Positions 20,001 through 29,600 of a stretch of DNA of 64,000 nucleotides are shown piece by piece; within the stretch, counting starts at the first letter, position 1; each line of letters begins with the position of its first letter. The translations under genes and the position numbers were made by a program. Location: contig OY829328.1 of assembly GCA_963691655.1 (NCBI GenBank), positions 86,618,400-86,682,399 on the forward strand, written 5' to 3'. The notes under the pieces are model-generated. The model did no database searches and was not told where the DNA came from. It worked only from the letters and a program-made list of their open reading frames with translations. This stretch comes from Toxonevra muliebris (Eukaryota; Arthropoda; Insecta; Diptera; Pallopteridae).

Positions 20001-22850
20001 TGGAACTGGGGCTTCAGTTGTCGATTCTATGTCAACAGATGTTGTATCTGGAACTGGGGCTTCAGTTGTCGATTCGATATCAACAGATGTTGCGTCTGGA
20101 ACTGGGGCTTCAGTTGTTGATTCGATTTCAGTATATGTTGTATTATCTGGAACTGGGGCTTCTGTTGTCGATTCGATATCAACAGATGTTGTATCTGGAA
20201 CTGGGGCTTCAGTTGTCGATTCGATATCAACAGATGTTGTGTCTGGGACCGGGGCTCCAGTTGTCGATTCTATATCAACAGATGTTGTGATATCTGGAAC
20301 TGGGGCTTCAGTTGTCGATTCTATGTCAACAGATGTTGTATCTGGAACTGGGGCTTCAGTTGTTGATTCGATTTCAGTATATGTTGTGGTATCTGGAACT
20401 GGGGCTTCAGTTGTCGATTCGATATCAACAGATGTTGTATCTGGAACTTGGGCTTCAGTTGTCGATTCGATATCAACAGATGTTGTATCTGGGACCGGGG
20501 CTCCAGTTGTCGATTCTATATCAACAGATGTTGTATCTGGAACTGGGGCTTCAGTTGTCGATTCTATGTCAACAGATGTTGTATCTGGAACTGGGGCTTC
20601 AGTTGTTGATTCGATTTCAGTAGATGTTGTGGTATCTGGAACTGGGGCTTCTGTTGTCGATTCGATATCAACAGATGTTGTATCTGGAACTGGGGCTTCA
20701 GTTGTCGATTCTGTATCAGCAGATGTTTTATCTGGGACCGGGGCTTCATTTGTCGATTCTATATTAACAGATGTTGTATCTGGAACTGGGGCTTCAGTTG
20801 TCGATTCGATATCATCAGATGTTGTATCTGGAACAGGGGCTTCAGTTGTCGATTCTGTATCAACAGATGTTGTATCTTGAACTGAGGCTTCAGTTGTCGA
20901 TTCGATATCGGCAGATGTTGTATCTGGAACTGGGGCGTCAGATGTTAATTCGATTTCAGTAGATGCTGTGGTATCTGGAACTGGGGCTCCAGTTGTCGAT
21001 TCTATATCAACAGGTGTCGTATCTGGAACTGGGGCTTCAGTTGTTGATTCTATGTCAACAGATGTTGTATCTGGAACTGGGGCTTTAGTTGTCGATTCTA
21101 TATCAACAGATGTTGTATCTGGGACTGGGGCTCCAGTTGTCGATTCGATATCATCAGATGTTGTATCTTGGACCGGGGCTTCAGTTGTCGATTCGATATC
21201 AACAGATGTTGTATCTGGAACTGGGGCTTCAGTTGTCGATTCTATGTCAACAGATGTTGTATCTGGAACTGGGGCTTCAGAGTTTGGTTCGATATCAACA
21301 GATGTTGTATCTGGAACTGGGGCTCCAGCTGTCGATTCTATATCAACAGGTGTCGTATCTGGAACTGGGGCTTCAGTTGTCGATTCTGTGTCAACAGATG
21401 TTGTATCTGGAACTGGGGCTTCAGTTGTCGATTCGATATCAACAGATGTTGTATCTGGAACTGGGGCTTCAGTTTTCGATTCGATATCATCAGATGTTGT
21501 ATCTGGAACTGGGGCTTCAGTTGTCGATTTTATGTCAACAGATGTTGTATCTGGAACTAAGGCTTCAGTTGTCGATTCTATGTCAACAGATGTTGTATCT
21601 GGAACTGGGGCTTCAGAGTTCGGTTCGATATCAACAGATGTTGTATCTGGAACTGGGGCTCCAGTTGTCGATTCTATATCAACAGGTGTCGTATCTGGAA
21701 CTGGGGCTTCAGTTGTCGATTCTGTGTCAACAGATGTTGTATCTGGAACTGGGGCTTCAGTTGTCGATTCGATATCAACAGATGTTGTATCTGGGACCGG
21801 GGCTTCAGTTGTCGATTCTATGTCAACAGATGTTGTATCTGGAACTGGAGCTTCAGTTGTCGATTCGATATCAACAGATGTTGTATCTGGAACTGGGGCT
21901 TCAGTTTTCGATTCGATATCATCAGATGTTGTATCTGGAACTGGGGCTTCAGTTGTCGATTTTATGTCAACAGATGTTGTATCTGGAACTAAGGCTTCAG
22001 TTGTCGATTCTATGTCAACAGATGTTGTATCTGGGACCGAGGCTTCAGTTGTCGATTCGATATCAACAGATGTTGTATCTGGAACTGGGGCTTCAGTTGT
22101 CGATTCTGTATCAGCAGATGTTTTATCTGGGACCGGGGCTTCATTTGTTGATTCTATATTAACAGATGTTGTATCTGGAACTGGGGCTTCAGTTGTCGAT
22201 TCGATATCGGCAGATGTTGTATCTTGAACTGGGGCTTCAGTTGTCGATCCTGTATCAACTGATGTTGTATCTGGAACTGAGGCTTCAGTTGTCGATTCGA
22301 TATCGACAGATGTTGTATCTGGAACTGGGGCTTCAGTTGTCGATTCTGTTTTAGCAGATGTTTTATCTGGGACCGGGGTTTCTTTTGCCGATTCTATATT
22401 AACAGATGTTGTATCTGGAACTGGAGCTTCAGTTGTCGATTCGATATCATCAGATGTTGTATCTGGAACTGGGGGTTCAGTTGTGGATTCGATATCAACT
22501 GATGTTGTGGTATCCTTAGCTGAGACTTCAGTGTTCGGTTCCATATTATCTGGTTTGTTTTCAGCGTTTGTTGCTGGGCCAGGTGGCATTTGAGTATCAT
22601 TAGTGTTGGCCGTTAATTCGGTTTGTTTAGGCTCTGTGTTATTGTCTATATTCGTTTTGGTTTTATTTTCATTATTCCTCTGTTCCGTGGTGTTATACAT
22701 CGGGTTTTCTTTCGTTTCTGTGCTGCCATTGCTTATTGACTTGTTGGCTTTCTTGTGAGATATTAATGAATTCCCGGTAGGTTTTCCTTTAGTTGTTATT
22801 GTAAGAACTGTTGCCAAAATAGCAAATTGCAAAATTCTTCTCAACTTCAT
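11022..22850 (-). CDS. Giant secreted mucin-like repeat protein (3942 aa)
   Basis: A single uninterrupted frame of 11.8 kb. Residues 1-22 form a signal peptide (MKLRRILQFAILATVL). Residues 23-105 are a polar Asn/Thr/Lys/Glu linker with several N-glycosylation sequons (NGS, NTT, NKT, NDT). Residues about 107-3693 are about 224 tandem copies of a 16-residue unit, consensus ESTTEAPVPDTTSVDI, with 17-residue variants (TTTYTEIE, TTTSTEIE). Each unit has six Ser/Thr and four acidic residues, so the block should be heavily O-glycosylated and polyanionic. The last 250 residues are the opposite: Lys/Arg-rich, with about five TTRRPVPVR-type repeats and a KRKTKRATRR stretch. No cysteine was seen. Secreted mucins of fly glue (Sgs), peritrophic and salivary type share this general design, but no specific ortholog can be named. 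An assembly collapse or expansion of the array is possible, so the exact length is uncertain. Confidence 0.88.
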   Translation of the reverse strand: MKLRRILQFAILATVLTITTKGKPTGNSLISHKKANKSISNGSTETKENPMYNTTEQRNNENKTKTNIDNNTEPKQTELTANTNDTQMPPGPATNAENKPDNMEPNTEVSAKDTTTSVDIESTTEPPVPDTTSDDIESTTEAPVPDTTSVNIESAKETPVPDKTSAKTESTTEAPVPDTTSVDIESTTEASVPDTTSVDTGSTTEAPVQDTTSADIESTTEAPVPDTTSVNIESTNEAPVPDKTSADTESTTEAPVPDTTSVDIESTTEASVPDTTSVDIESTTEALVPDTTSVDIKSTTEAPVPDTTSDDIESKTEAPVPDTTSVDIESTTEAPVPDTTSVDIESTTEAPVPDTTSVDIESTTEAPVPDTTSVDTESTTEAPVPDTTPVDIESTTGAPVPDTTSVDIEPNSEAPVPDTTSVDIESTTEALVPDTTSVDIKSTTEAPVPDTTSDDIESKTEAPVPDTTSVDIESTTEAPVPDTTSVDTESTTEAPVPDTTPVDIESTAGAPVPDTTSVDIEPNSEAPVPDTTSVDIESTTEAPVPDTTSVDIESTTEAPVQDTTSDDIESTTGAPVPDTTSVDIESTTKAPVPDTTSVDIESTTEAPVPDTTPVDIESTTGAPVPDTTASTEIELTSDAPVPDTTSADIESTTEASVQDTTSVDTESTTEAPVPDTTSDDIESTTEAPVPDTTSVNIESTNEAPVPDKTSADTESTTEAPVPDTTSVDIESTTEAPVPDTTTSTEIESTTEAPVPDTTSVDIESTTEAPVPDTTSVDIESTTGAPVPDTTSVDIESTTEAQVPDTTSVDIESTTEAPVPDTTTYTEIESTTEAPVPDTTSVDIESTTEAPVPDITTSVDIESTTGAPVPDTTSVDIESTTEAPVPDTTSVDIESTTEAPVPDNTTYTEIESTTEAPVPDATSVDIESTTEAPVPDTTSVDIESTTEAPVPDTTSVDIESTTEAPVQDTTSDDIESTTGAPVSDTTYVDIESTTEAPVPDTTSVDIESTTEAPVPDTTTYTEIESTTEAPVPDTTSVHIESKTEAPIPDITSVDIESTTGAPVPDTTSVDIEPTTKAPVPDTTSFDIELTTEAPVPDTTSVDIESTTEAPVPDTTSVDIESTTEAPVPDTTSVDTESTTEAPVPDTTTYTEIESTTEAPVPDTTSVHIESTTEAPVPDTTSVDIQSTTGAPVPDTTSVDIEPTTKAPVPDTTSFDIELTTEAPVPDTTSVDIESTTEAPVPDITTSVDIESTTGAPVPDTTSVDIESTTEAPVPDTTSVDIESTTEAAVPDTTTYTEIESTTEAPVPDTTSVDIESTTEAPVPDTTTYTEIESTTEAPVPDTTSVHIESTTEAPVPDTTSVDIESTTGAPVPDTTSVDIEPTTKAPVPDTTSFDIELTTEAPVPDTTTVDIESTTEAPVPDTTSVDIESTTEAPIPDITSVDIESTTGAPVPDTTSVYIEPTTKAPVPDTTSFDIELTTEAPVPDTTSVDIESTTEAPVPDTTSVDIESTTEAPDPDTTSVDTESTTEAPVPDTTTYTEIESTTEAPVPDTTSVHIESTTEAPVPDTTSVDIQSTTGAPVPDTTSVDIEPTTKAPVPDTTSFDIELTTEAPVPDTTSVDIESTTEAPVPDITKSVDIESTTGAPVPDTTSVDIESTTEAPVPDTTSVDIESTTEAAVPDTTTYTEIESTTEAPVPDTTSVDIESTTEAPVPDTTTYTEIESTTEAPVPDTTSVHIESTTEAPVPDTTSVDIEWTTGAPVPHTTSVHIEPTTKAPVPDTTSFDIELTTEAPVPDTTSVDIESTTEAKVPDTTSVDIESTTEAPVQDTTSDDIESTTGAPVPDTTPVDIEPTTKAPVPDTTSVDIDLTTEAPVPDTTSVDIESTTEAPVPDTTSVYIELTTEAPVPDTTSVDIESTTEAPVQDTTSDDIESTTEAPVPDTTSVDIESTTEAPVQDTTSDDIEPTTGAPVPDTTSVDIEPNSEAPVPDTTSIDIESTTEAPVQDTTSDDIESASEAPVPDTTSVHIESTTEAPVPDTTTYTEIESTTEAPVPDTTSVYIELTTEAPVPDTTSIDIESTTEAPVPDTTSVDIESTTEAPVPDTTTIDIESTTEAPVPDTTSVDIESTTEAPVPDTTSVDIESTTEAPVPDTTTSTEIESTTEAPVPDTTTSIEIESTTEAPAPDTTSVDIESTTEAPVPDRTSVDIESTTEAPVPDTTSVDIEPTTEAPVPDTTSVDIESPTEAPVPDTTASTEIESTTEAPVPDTTSVDIEPTTEAPVPDTTSVDIELTTEAPVPDTTSVDIELTTEAPVQDTTSDDIESTTEAPVPDTTSVDIESTTEAPVQDTTSDDIEPTTGAPVPDTTSVDIEPNSEAPVPDTTSIDIESTTEAPVQDTTSDDIESTSEASVPDTTSVDIESTTEAPVPDTTTYTEIESTTEAPVPDTTSVYIELTTEAPVPDTTSVDIESTTEAPVPDTTTYTEIESTTEAPVPDTTSVYIELTTEAPVPDTTSIDIESTTEAPVPDTTSVDIESTTEAPVPNTTSVDIESTTEAPVPDTTTSTEIESTTEAPFPDTTTSIEIESTTEAPAPDTTSVDIESTTEAPVPDTTSVDIESTTEAPVPDTTSVDIEPTTEAPVPDTTSVDIESPTEAPVPDTTASAEIESTTDAPVPDTTTSLDIESTTEAPVPDTTSVDTESTTEAPVPDTTSVDIELTTEAPVPDTTSVDIESTTEAPVPDTTSVDIESTTEAPVPDATSVDIESTTEAPVPDTTSVDIESTTEAPVPDKTSADTESTTEAPVPDTTSVNIGSTNEAPVPDTTSVDTESTTEAPVPDTTTVVIESTTEATVPDTTTVVIESTTEAPIQDKTSDDIESTTKAPVPDTTSVDIESTTEAQVPDTTSVDIESTTEASVLDTTTSTEIKSTTEAPVPDTTTSFEIESTTEAPVPDTTSDDIESTTEAPVPDTTSTEIESTTEDPVSDTTTSIEIESTTEAPVPDTTSVEIESTTEATVPDTTTVVIESTTEAPIQDKTSDDIESTTKAPVPDTTSVEIESTTEATVPDTTSVDIESTTEAPVPHTTSVDIEPTAAAPIPDTTSVDIESPTEAPVPDTTASTEIESTTDATVPDTTTSLDIESTTEARVPDTTSVGTESTTEATVPDTTFVDIELTSEAPVPDTTSVDIESTTEAPVPDTTTSIEIESTTEAPVPDTTSVDIESTTEAPVPDTTSVNIELTTEAPFQNTTSVDIESTTEAPVPDTTSVGIESTTKAPVPDTTSVDIESTTEAPVPDTTSFNIELTTEAPVQNTTSVDIESTTEAPVPDTTSVDIESTTEAPVKDTTSVDIESTAEAPVPDTTSLEIESTTEAPVPDTTTSLDIELTTEAPVPDTTSVGTESTTEAPVPDTTSVDIESTTAAPVPDTTTSTEIESKTEAPVPDTTSVDIESTTEAPVPDTTSVDIESTTEAPVPDTTSADIESTTGAPVSDTTSVNIESTTEAPVQDTTSVDIESPTEAPVPDTTFVGIESTTEASVPDKTSVDIESATRAPVPDTTSVDIESTTEAPVPDTTFVGIESTTEASVLDTTSVDIESTTGAPVPDTTSVDIESTTEAPVPDTTSVDLQSTTEAPVPDTTSVDIESTAEALVPDTTSVDIESTTEAPVPDTTSVDIESTTGAPVPDTTSVDIESTTEALVSDTTAVNIESPTESLARAYTRTGLYRTTKSPSSIYTKLIDLVSKHLPAFKPTSSNLQKIVDRVKSGKHSLSGIINRTPRRTEGRGSRKERVRTASKNARKATAKTSRKTATKRTPGRSIPKETESIPEKRKAPPSETRTVPRKTTRRPVPVRTTRRPAPVKTTRRPVSMKATRRPVPEKRTRNPVPTRKAISKRKTKRATRRAAAKRNEKRNHARKTSKKASKKPTITDHKNHKKTSNKREIGNRRKPKQNKKKTITHLKRG
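11772..22530 (-). repeat. 48-bp coding minisatellite, about 224 copies
   Basis: The DNA unit is 48 bp, carrying plus-strand words such as GATGTTGTATCTGGAACTGG and GCTTCAGTTGTCGATTCGAT. Lengths stay in frame: 48 bp, or 51 bp in the TTTYTEIE-type units. Larger duplications are layered on top. The segment 17543-18706 is repeated almost exactly at 18707 onwards, and about 15485-16000 recurs at 16649-17160; both offsets are 1164 bp (388 codons). A 336-bp (7-unit) duplication is visible around 21260/21600. Variation is mostly single substitutions, consistent with unequal exchange under frame constraint. Confidence 0.92.
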
Positions 22851-22878
22851 TTCACTTCATTGGTGATAAATTTAAAAC

Positions 22879-22912
22879 TGTGTTCTTTTATGCATTCGAT
22901 AGTTCTTTTATA
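22879..22912 (-). promoter_or_regulatory. Core promoter (TATA + initiator) of the giant mucin gene
   Basis: TATAAAA reads on the minus strand at 22912-22906. An ACAGTT initiator-like word gives +1 near 22879, 33 bases downstream, and so a 5' UTR of about 29 nt. The 16 nt around the start codon (AGTGAAATGAAGTTGA) are identical to those of the gene at 8657-10381. Confidence 0.6.
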
Positions 22913-25861
22913 CTTAAAGCAGTTGAATTAATTTCAAGGTAGAATTATGAAATTAAGAGTTTTTCTTAACAATGGAGTACGAATAAATAGAAAAGGTAGA
23001 ACTTTTTGTACTTTTTTTTATGTTCAAATAAACAAAATTTATTTCGCACATCGTAGACACCTAAACCAAGATGTTGCCAAAAACTTTATTTTTTGCTTTT
23101 ATACAAAATGTGGTTACTAACAGTACTAACAGTTGAAAATGGTTTAGACTTTTAATAATCTTAGTAATCTTAGAAATACTATGAACATTAAACAAATAAA
23201 TTTGTTTTGATATCTTAGGTGATTTTTTGTGTTTAAACATTTGCGCAAATATGAAGTTATTGAAACAGAAAAAACTTTTTCTGCTTTCTAGGTGTAGGAC
23301 TTCTTTAAATAAAAATTGTCCGTATTGTTTGTGTATTAAAGAAATGCTTGGTAACTGAAACAGATAGATAAATATACGTCAGCGTTTACTTGTGATTTTT
23401 GTACGCAAGTGCGTTTAAAAATAATGTTGAATAATGTACAGAACCTGAAGATTGATTTGAATTTACATAAATTATTTTTCATTCTGAAATCAGAGTTTCT
23501 CATTTAAGTTAATAAAATATTTTTGTTGTTTAATTATATTTATTTTTCTGTGTTTTCTTCTATTATTTCAATTTTAATTTGCATTTTAATTCGTCAATTA
23601 AATTTTGATTTGCACAGTTGAGATTTCGCAAACTCTGTTGCTATCGTTTCATTTTTGAAATAAATTTTTCTTTGATTTCATGACTTTTATTACTTTTTTT
23701 TTTGACAAAGGTTATCAAAAAAGAAAGCAAGAGTTATCAAAGTATCAACTGTCATTCACCTTCTTGTTTGTAATTCTTCTTGTAATTATTGGCATTTTCT
23801 TTTTACTTGTTCACTTGGCATATTGATTTATATAGTACATGAATGATAGCTATTTATTGTCGTATATTTACACCATTCTTTGTTTTCATTTTCTATGTAC
23901 ATAGTTACTACGTCATTGTAAAAGTTGTATATTTAAATAAATTAGTATATCTTTATTTAATTTAAAGTAAATAAATTCGACAGTTTCACGAAACTTTTTG
24001 TTCTAATTAAAATAAGAAGATTTCTCGATTCGAGTTAAAATATCCACAATAATAACCGAAGTTAGAAAATTCTTTCAAAACGTTATAACCGTGTTTCAAT
24101 GTATTATGGAAGTTCAAACTTGGAAATGAGAATTATGAAAATATTGTAATTTTGACAGGGTTAGGTAACACGGATACGGATTTTATATGGATAATATATC
24201 TATGCTTGCAGGGTTTGACGAAGTCTGGGCCTTTATTAACGTTTTTTAATCATAACTTGTTATAACCAATTTCCACGGTGTTGTAGAATTTCAAGCTTAG
24301 AATATGTTTTCTAAGATTTCCTGATTTTTGAACCTAGCCTCATGATTTTGCTATTTTATATTAAGTCTCAACTAGGAAGTAATGTGAAACTTGAGGCTAA
24401 TATGAAACATCAGTTAAGTTTTTCGGGAAGGTAATAATAAAAAGGCCAATGTTTTACTTTCATCCTGATTCAAATCGCAAAAAATAATTAATATCAATCA
24501 ATCAATTGACCAAGTAAAAGTTCATTGCCTTTTGAAATCAAGTAATTAATCGAATTTATATGTATAAAAATATTTATAAAATTATATGCGTGTTCGTAAT
24601 CACATGCTCGAATTTACCGCATATTACCATACATAATCAGTCAGACACAAATCAATATTAATCGCTCCTCAATCCTTACAATAAATAATAAAAGTCTTGG
24701 GGTGTAAGGACCTGCACAATTCATTGAATAGCTCTAAAAAAACTTAGTAGAAAAACTGTCTGACCCCACCAACATATATATCATAATATCCTTTGATTAA
24801 CTCATTCACTTCACACACACATACACAATAAAAAGGGGAAGAAAAATATTAATTTGCTAATTCAAACGTGCTAACACATCAATCGATCCTATTTGTTTAT
24901 ATGTACACATGTTTTGTTGTATTAGAAGAGTGCGTGGGAGCTCGAAGAACGGAAGGAAGGAAATATTAACTTAATTTATGTCACACAAGAGGACAACAAA
25001 GTTTTTTGTTGCTTCTATATGTTTTTGTTATGCAGTACGATGTGTGTATGTATGTGTATGCATATTAGTTTGTTTTCTCTCTCGCAAATATTTATTTAAC
25101 ACACACATACATTCACATAGGTACATGTACGCATATTTGAAATACTAATACTCTCTCTTGTATAACTCTTGTTTACTAAATTTCCTTGCATACCGATTTT
25201 TTCTCCCGCTCTGCTCCTCTCTTTCACTCACTCTCTTCGATTTTTAATTCCTTTTTTACGGTATGTTGTGTTGTTATGAATGATTTCTACCTTATTAAAA
25301 TAAGCAAAAAAATAAGCTAAAAGTCTTAAGGTGTATTTGGTGTAGATGTCATTAATACTGCTGCATTACTGGCATTATGACAGCATAGTAATGTGTTTGC
25401 GTGCCTGTGCAAATACAGAAACAAAGTTTTTTTTTTTTTCTTCTTAAAATTATGTCAACATTTCGTTTTTATGATGATGAAAGTTTGTGTGTATGTATTA
25501 AAATAAGAAAAGCGAACAAAAAAAATGAATGTTAAAAACTTCCACCTGGGGACAATTTGCGTGTGTTTGCTTTGCTTTATATTTTTTACTTTTTCCCCCT
25601 TCTCCAAACATTACTATCAACACTGAAAATTTTTGATTATAATGAAAAGCTTCTATCAAAATTTCAAAAACTTCAACATAAAACAAAAAATGCTTTAACC
25701 ATAAAAATCTTGAACTTTTTCATTTGCAACAAAAATTTTTTGAACACAAAATTCTTTAAAAACGGAAAATCCGATAAAAAAAATTTACCCGTCCTGTCGG
25801 GTATGGACTATGTTATGTTCACCAAATTATAAAAAATTCGCTCTGTTCTCTTCCGTTCCAG
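22913..25861. other. Intergenic / upstream intron, no exon recognised
   Basis: About 3 kb of AT-rich DNA with CA and GT tracts (around 24810-24830, 25040-25060 and 25100-25110) and pyrimidine-rich runs (25200-25240). The large plus-strand gene needs an upstream exon ending in phase 1 (one extra nucleotide), but I could not identify it here. It may be farther 5', even beyond the mucin genes, in which case they would be nested in its intron. The final bases form a good splice acceptor ending at 25861. Confidence 0.5.
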
Positions 25862-26645
25862 AACAACAGAAACGCAGACGCTTTCATCCATTACGCAATT
25901 TACGACGTATCTTTCGACGACGCACGATCACAAGCGTAACTGATACGCCGCCTTCCAGTTATCAACTACCGCCGCAGCAGGTTAACAGCAATAGCGAAAA
26001 GAATTTACGTAGTGCAACGCTGTCATCAATCTCATCTGTAGTATCGGCATCATCGCCTTCATCGCCGTTAACGCATCAGCAATTGCAAGACGCTTACTCA
26101 TCGCAATCGTTGCCAAAATCAAAATCTGCATATAGCACAACTGCCAGCAGCGGTGGCGGCGGCGGCTTTGGTAAACCTCTTAGAGATGCATTATTAGCAG
26201 CAACAGGTGGCCGACATAAACAACAAAAAGAACGAAAAGATACTAACAACATAAACGAAGACGACCACGATATGTATACGACAACAACCTCATCATCTTA
26301 TCAGCAATATCATCATCAGCACCAGCACGTGCTCCATCAGCAGCAACGTGAAAGTGGTGGTGGTGGAAGTGGCAGCGGTAATGCCATCTTTCTGCCTCAA
26401 CGGCAATCGCTGGGCGTTGCCGTGCTGCCGAGCGCCATGAGTCGCAGCTTCTACGCTGAGCGTCAGAAATTGCGCAGCGTCGGTGATTCATCATCACAAG
26501 ATTTGGATAGCAGTGGGAATGATAGTGGTAGCAATAATGGTGGCGGTACTGCTGGTGTATCTCAGAGTGGTGGAGAACGTGCAAACGGCAGCGGTGAAAT
26601 CACTGATAGTCAGCGTAGCCTAAGCGAGGGACGTTTAGTTGATTG
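25862..26645 (+). CDS. CRACD-like gene, exon with basic N-terminal patch
   Basis: The acceptor TTCTCTTCCGTTCCAG ends at 25861 and the donor TTG/GTAAGT begins at 26646. The exon enters in phase 1 and leaves after two bases of a TGC codon completed at 27778. It encodes KRRRFHPLRNLRRIFRRR, then Ser-rich sequence, a His/Gln run, Gly-rich stretches and SVGDSSSQDLDSS. The open frame extends 5' of the acceptor to 25810 without evidence of being exonic. Confidence 0.8.
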
Positions 26646-29600
26646 GTAAGTGATGAGGAGAAAGAGAGTTTATGTCAATGAAAATAACAAACAGCAAAAC
26701 AAAAAATCTGGCAAAGATCTTATGAGGACTGAGGGAATACTTTCCTACAACCACGCAATTACTTTCGGGAAGATATACTAGAATTCCTCACAAGGAATAG
26801 TATGAAAAGGAGACCATAAACTCTTCCTTTTAAGAAGTTCAAATTAACCTTAGAGATCAGGGAACGTAGTGTTCTTCCTCCTATAATAATTTAACCAAAT
26901 TTCGGTCAAACACAAATCATCCAAAAATTATCCACAAATGAACCCAATCTGAAATGAAATTTCAATTAATTGAAATATTTTAAGTCCTCATAAGTTGATA
27001 TGCAAATATCTGAAAACATTTTCAATTTGGCACCAAACCAACAATTGTTTCAATTTCAACCAATTACCTTTTGTTTCAAAGAATTTAATTTATTTAATTT
27101 TGCAATGAGCTCATTTTAATTGCTGTTGTTTAATTGTGATGTAATTTACACGCAATAATGCGCAGTAACAAAAACTCTTCGATTTTTTTTTTCTTTTGTT
27201 CTTTTTAATTTAAATGTAAAAAAAAGAAGAGAATTTCAAAACAGAATTTAGGAAGTCATACCACCGAAACTTCCGTTAGCAATGAACATAACATTTTTGA
27301 TATATACATATACTATGTATGTAAATATTTATATGCGAGCTAGAGTAAATTAGCCGACTGCAAGGTATGACGTCAGCGACAAATGTCGTTACCTGAAATC
27401 ATAGATTTTCCCTCCTTCCTAAAATCAACTTACCAGATTTCGTCAGATTCCACGTCTACGTGCGAACAGTTTTTGCTCATCGAGCAGCGATTATGCATTT
27501 CAATGGGCTTCTCAGTCCAATGTAGAATTTTTTTTAGTCTGGTCGCTTTTGTAGTTAATCTTTTTATTTTATGGTATAGGTATATTATTTATAATGAGAT
27601 TTTGATTAGAAGATTTTATCGCTGGAGATAAATTTTTGAAGATTTTATCGATGGAAATTCCATGTCGGAGATTTTAACTTGCAGATTTTGATTCGGATAT
27701 TTTATTGCTGTAAATATCGATACCAAATCAATACAAATTATATAAAAAACTGAATTATTCTTCTCTTTTCTTTGCAGCGATTACTCTCACGATCAAATGT
27801 CACAGTCACATGATAGTGTTTTTTCTGAATCAGCAACAGCGAGCAGTTTGTCAATCGTTCTTAAGGTGAGTGAAGTTATCAATAATTTTGTAGTAAAGTA
27901 AAGGTCCATTCATACTTAATCGGCACGTGCGAAACTGTAGCGAAACAATTTAATGTTTTAACGAAGCAATGAATTTGTTGATTCACACTTACTATTATGA
28001 ATATAATTTCTGAGGTATATGCAATTGATCTTAAAGCAATATCAACTGGAGAAAGAAGAGCCTCATATTCTAAATAATTACAAATTTTATATTTTCGGAG
28101 TGGATTTATCAACAATTATTTCATCCCTTTCAACTTGTATCTGTTGAAAAAAACTTACATGAAATAAATAAGAAGAAAAAGAAAAGAGCACCTCCCACAA
28201 TTAATGTTTATTAATATTTAAAAATATAAATTTTGTTACAAAATATGCATCATCAATGTATTTATGTAAATGAGATTCAATCACCTCTTTTTATTTATTC
28301 ATTCAATCATTCATCAATTTAAAAATATACCTACAATCTAAGTATTCAACAATATGAGTCATTCTTCTCATTTTACCCACTGCTGCAACAAAAAATACAA
28401 TAACAAATTGTAAAATAAAGAATAATGTCAAATGTCATTGTGCGTATTTGTGCCAGACAGATGATTTTATATGAGAGTACAATGAAGGGGGTCGCAGAAA
28501 TGAGATTATTGATTTGTGTGTGTTGAAAAAGAATCACTGCACTGCTGCTTTTCTGCGATGTCAAACACTAATCGCCTACAATGGGAAGGCCTTACATTTT
28601 AATTTAAAATACCAGCTCCTAATATTAAAATAAATTTTCTTACAATGTTAAATTATAATTTATTTATGTATATAAGAGAATATATGAGATTAGGCGTTGT
28701 TCTCGTTGTTGTTGTTGTTTTTTTATTGTTATTGTTGATGCAATCAATTTAAATTGATTTTAATCAAATTTAATTTATGTGCTCTTCTTTTGCTCTTCTA
28801 TTGATCAATCACGCTGCGTAATAAAGTACGAGTATGTATCAGTGATGAAAAAGTAGGTACAATTGTACCTTTTTCCGATTTCTTGCGAACTGCAAGGTGC
28901 ATTAGGTATAATTGGCCCATTTTAGGTACAATTTGCCAAAATAAATTCAACATTTAATTACAAAAAGAAAACAAAAAATATTTTGTAATAAATAACTACT
29001 TAAATTTAACTTTATTGCTTAATTTTTGTATGAAATGCAAACTTCCTATAACTTTAAACCTACTAATAGACATTATCCGATTTCAAAAATTATTTTTGCA
29101 TTATGTATGTTTCCTTTTAGAATACAGAGCTATGAGCTTTGAAGCAAATCTTGGCTGAAATTTTTTTAAAAATTTAAAATTATAATCAAAATTCCGGAAC
29201 TTTCATGACCAATGTGGAACCTTTCTTATTTCCCTTATTTTCATCTAGATAACTAAAAACTGTTCTTCTCTGTTATTTTATGTCTCATTGTATAAGTGCT
29301 GCAATAATTTCACTAATTGGATATAAAGAAGTCAACTGCTGTAATTTTAATACAAAAATTTTTATTTATTTTATGGAATATAAATGATATATGGATAAAT
29401 CAATGAGAATGAATTACAATAGTTATATAACGAGTATCGTTTTCATGTTTTGTTGACTTATTTTAATTGTTAACTTTTAAATGAAAATTAAATGTCTTAC
29501 AAAAACGATGAACCAGTGAATCATACTATTTTAGGTACATTCATGCTCATTTAGATACAACTTTTTTGGTCAATTAGATACAATTTGAAATTTGGAAATT

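Noticed and set aside
27383..27631. 82-codon frame with a hydrophobic stretch in the first sequenced intron of the CRACD-like gene
   Set aside because: No promoter, no splice support and no family resemblance. Length and composition are compatible with chance in AT-rich DNA.
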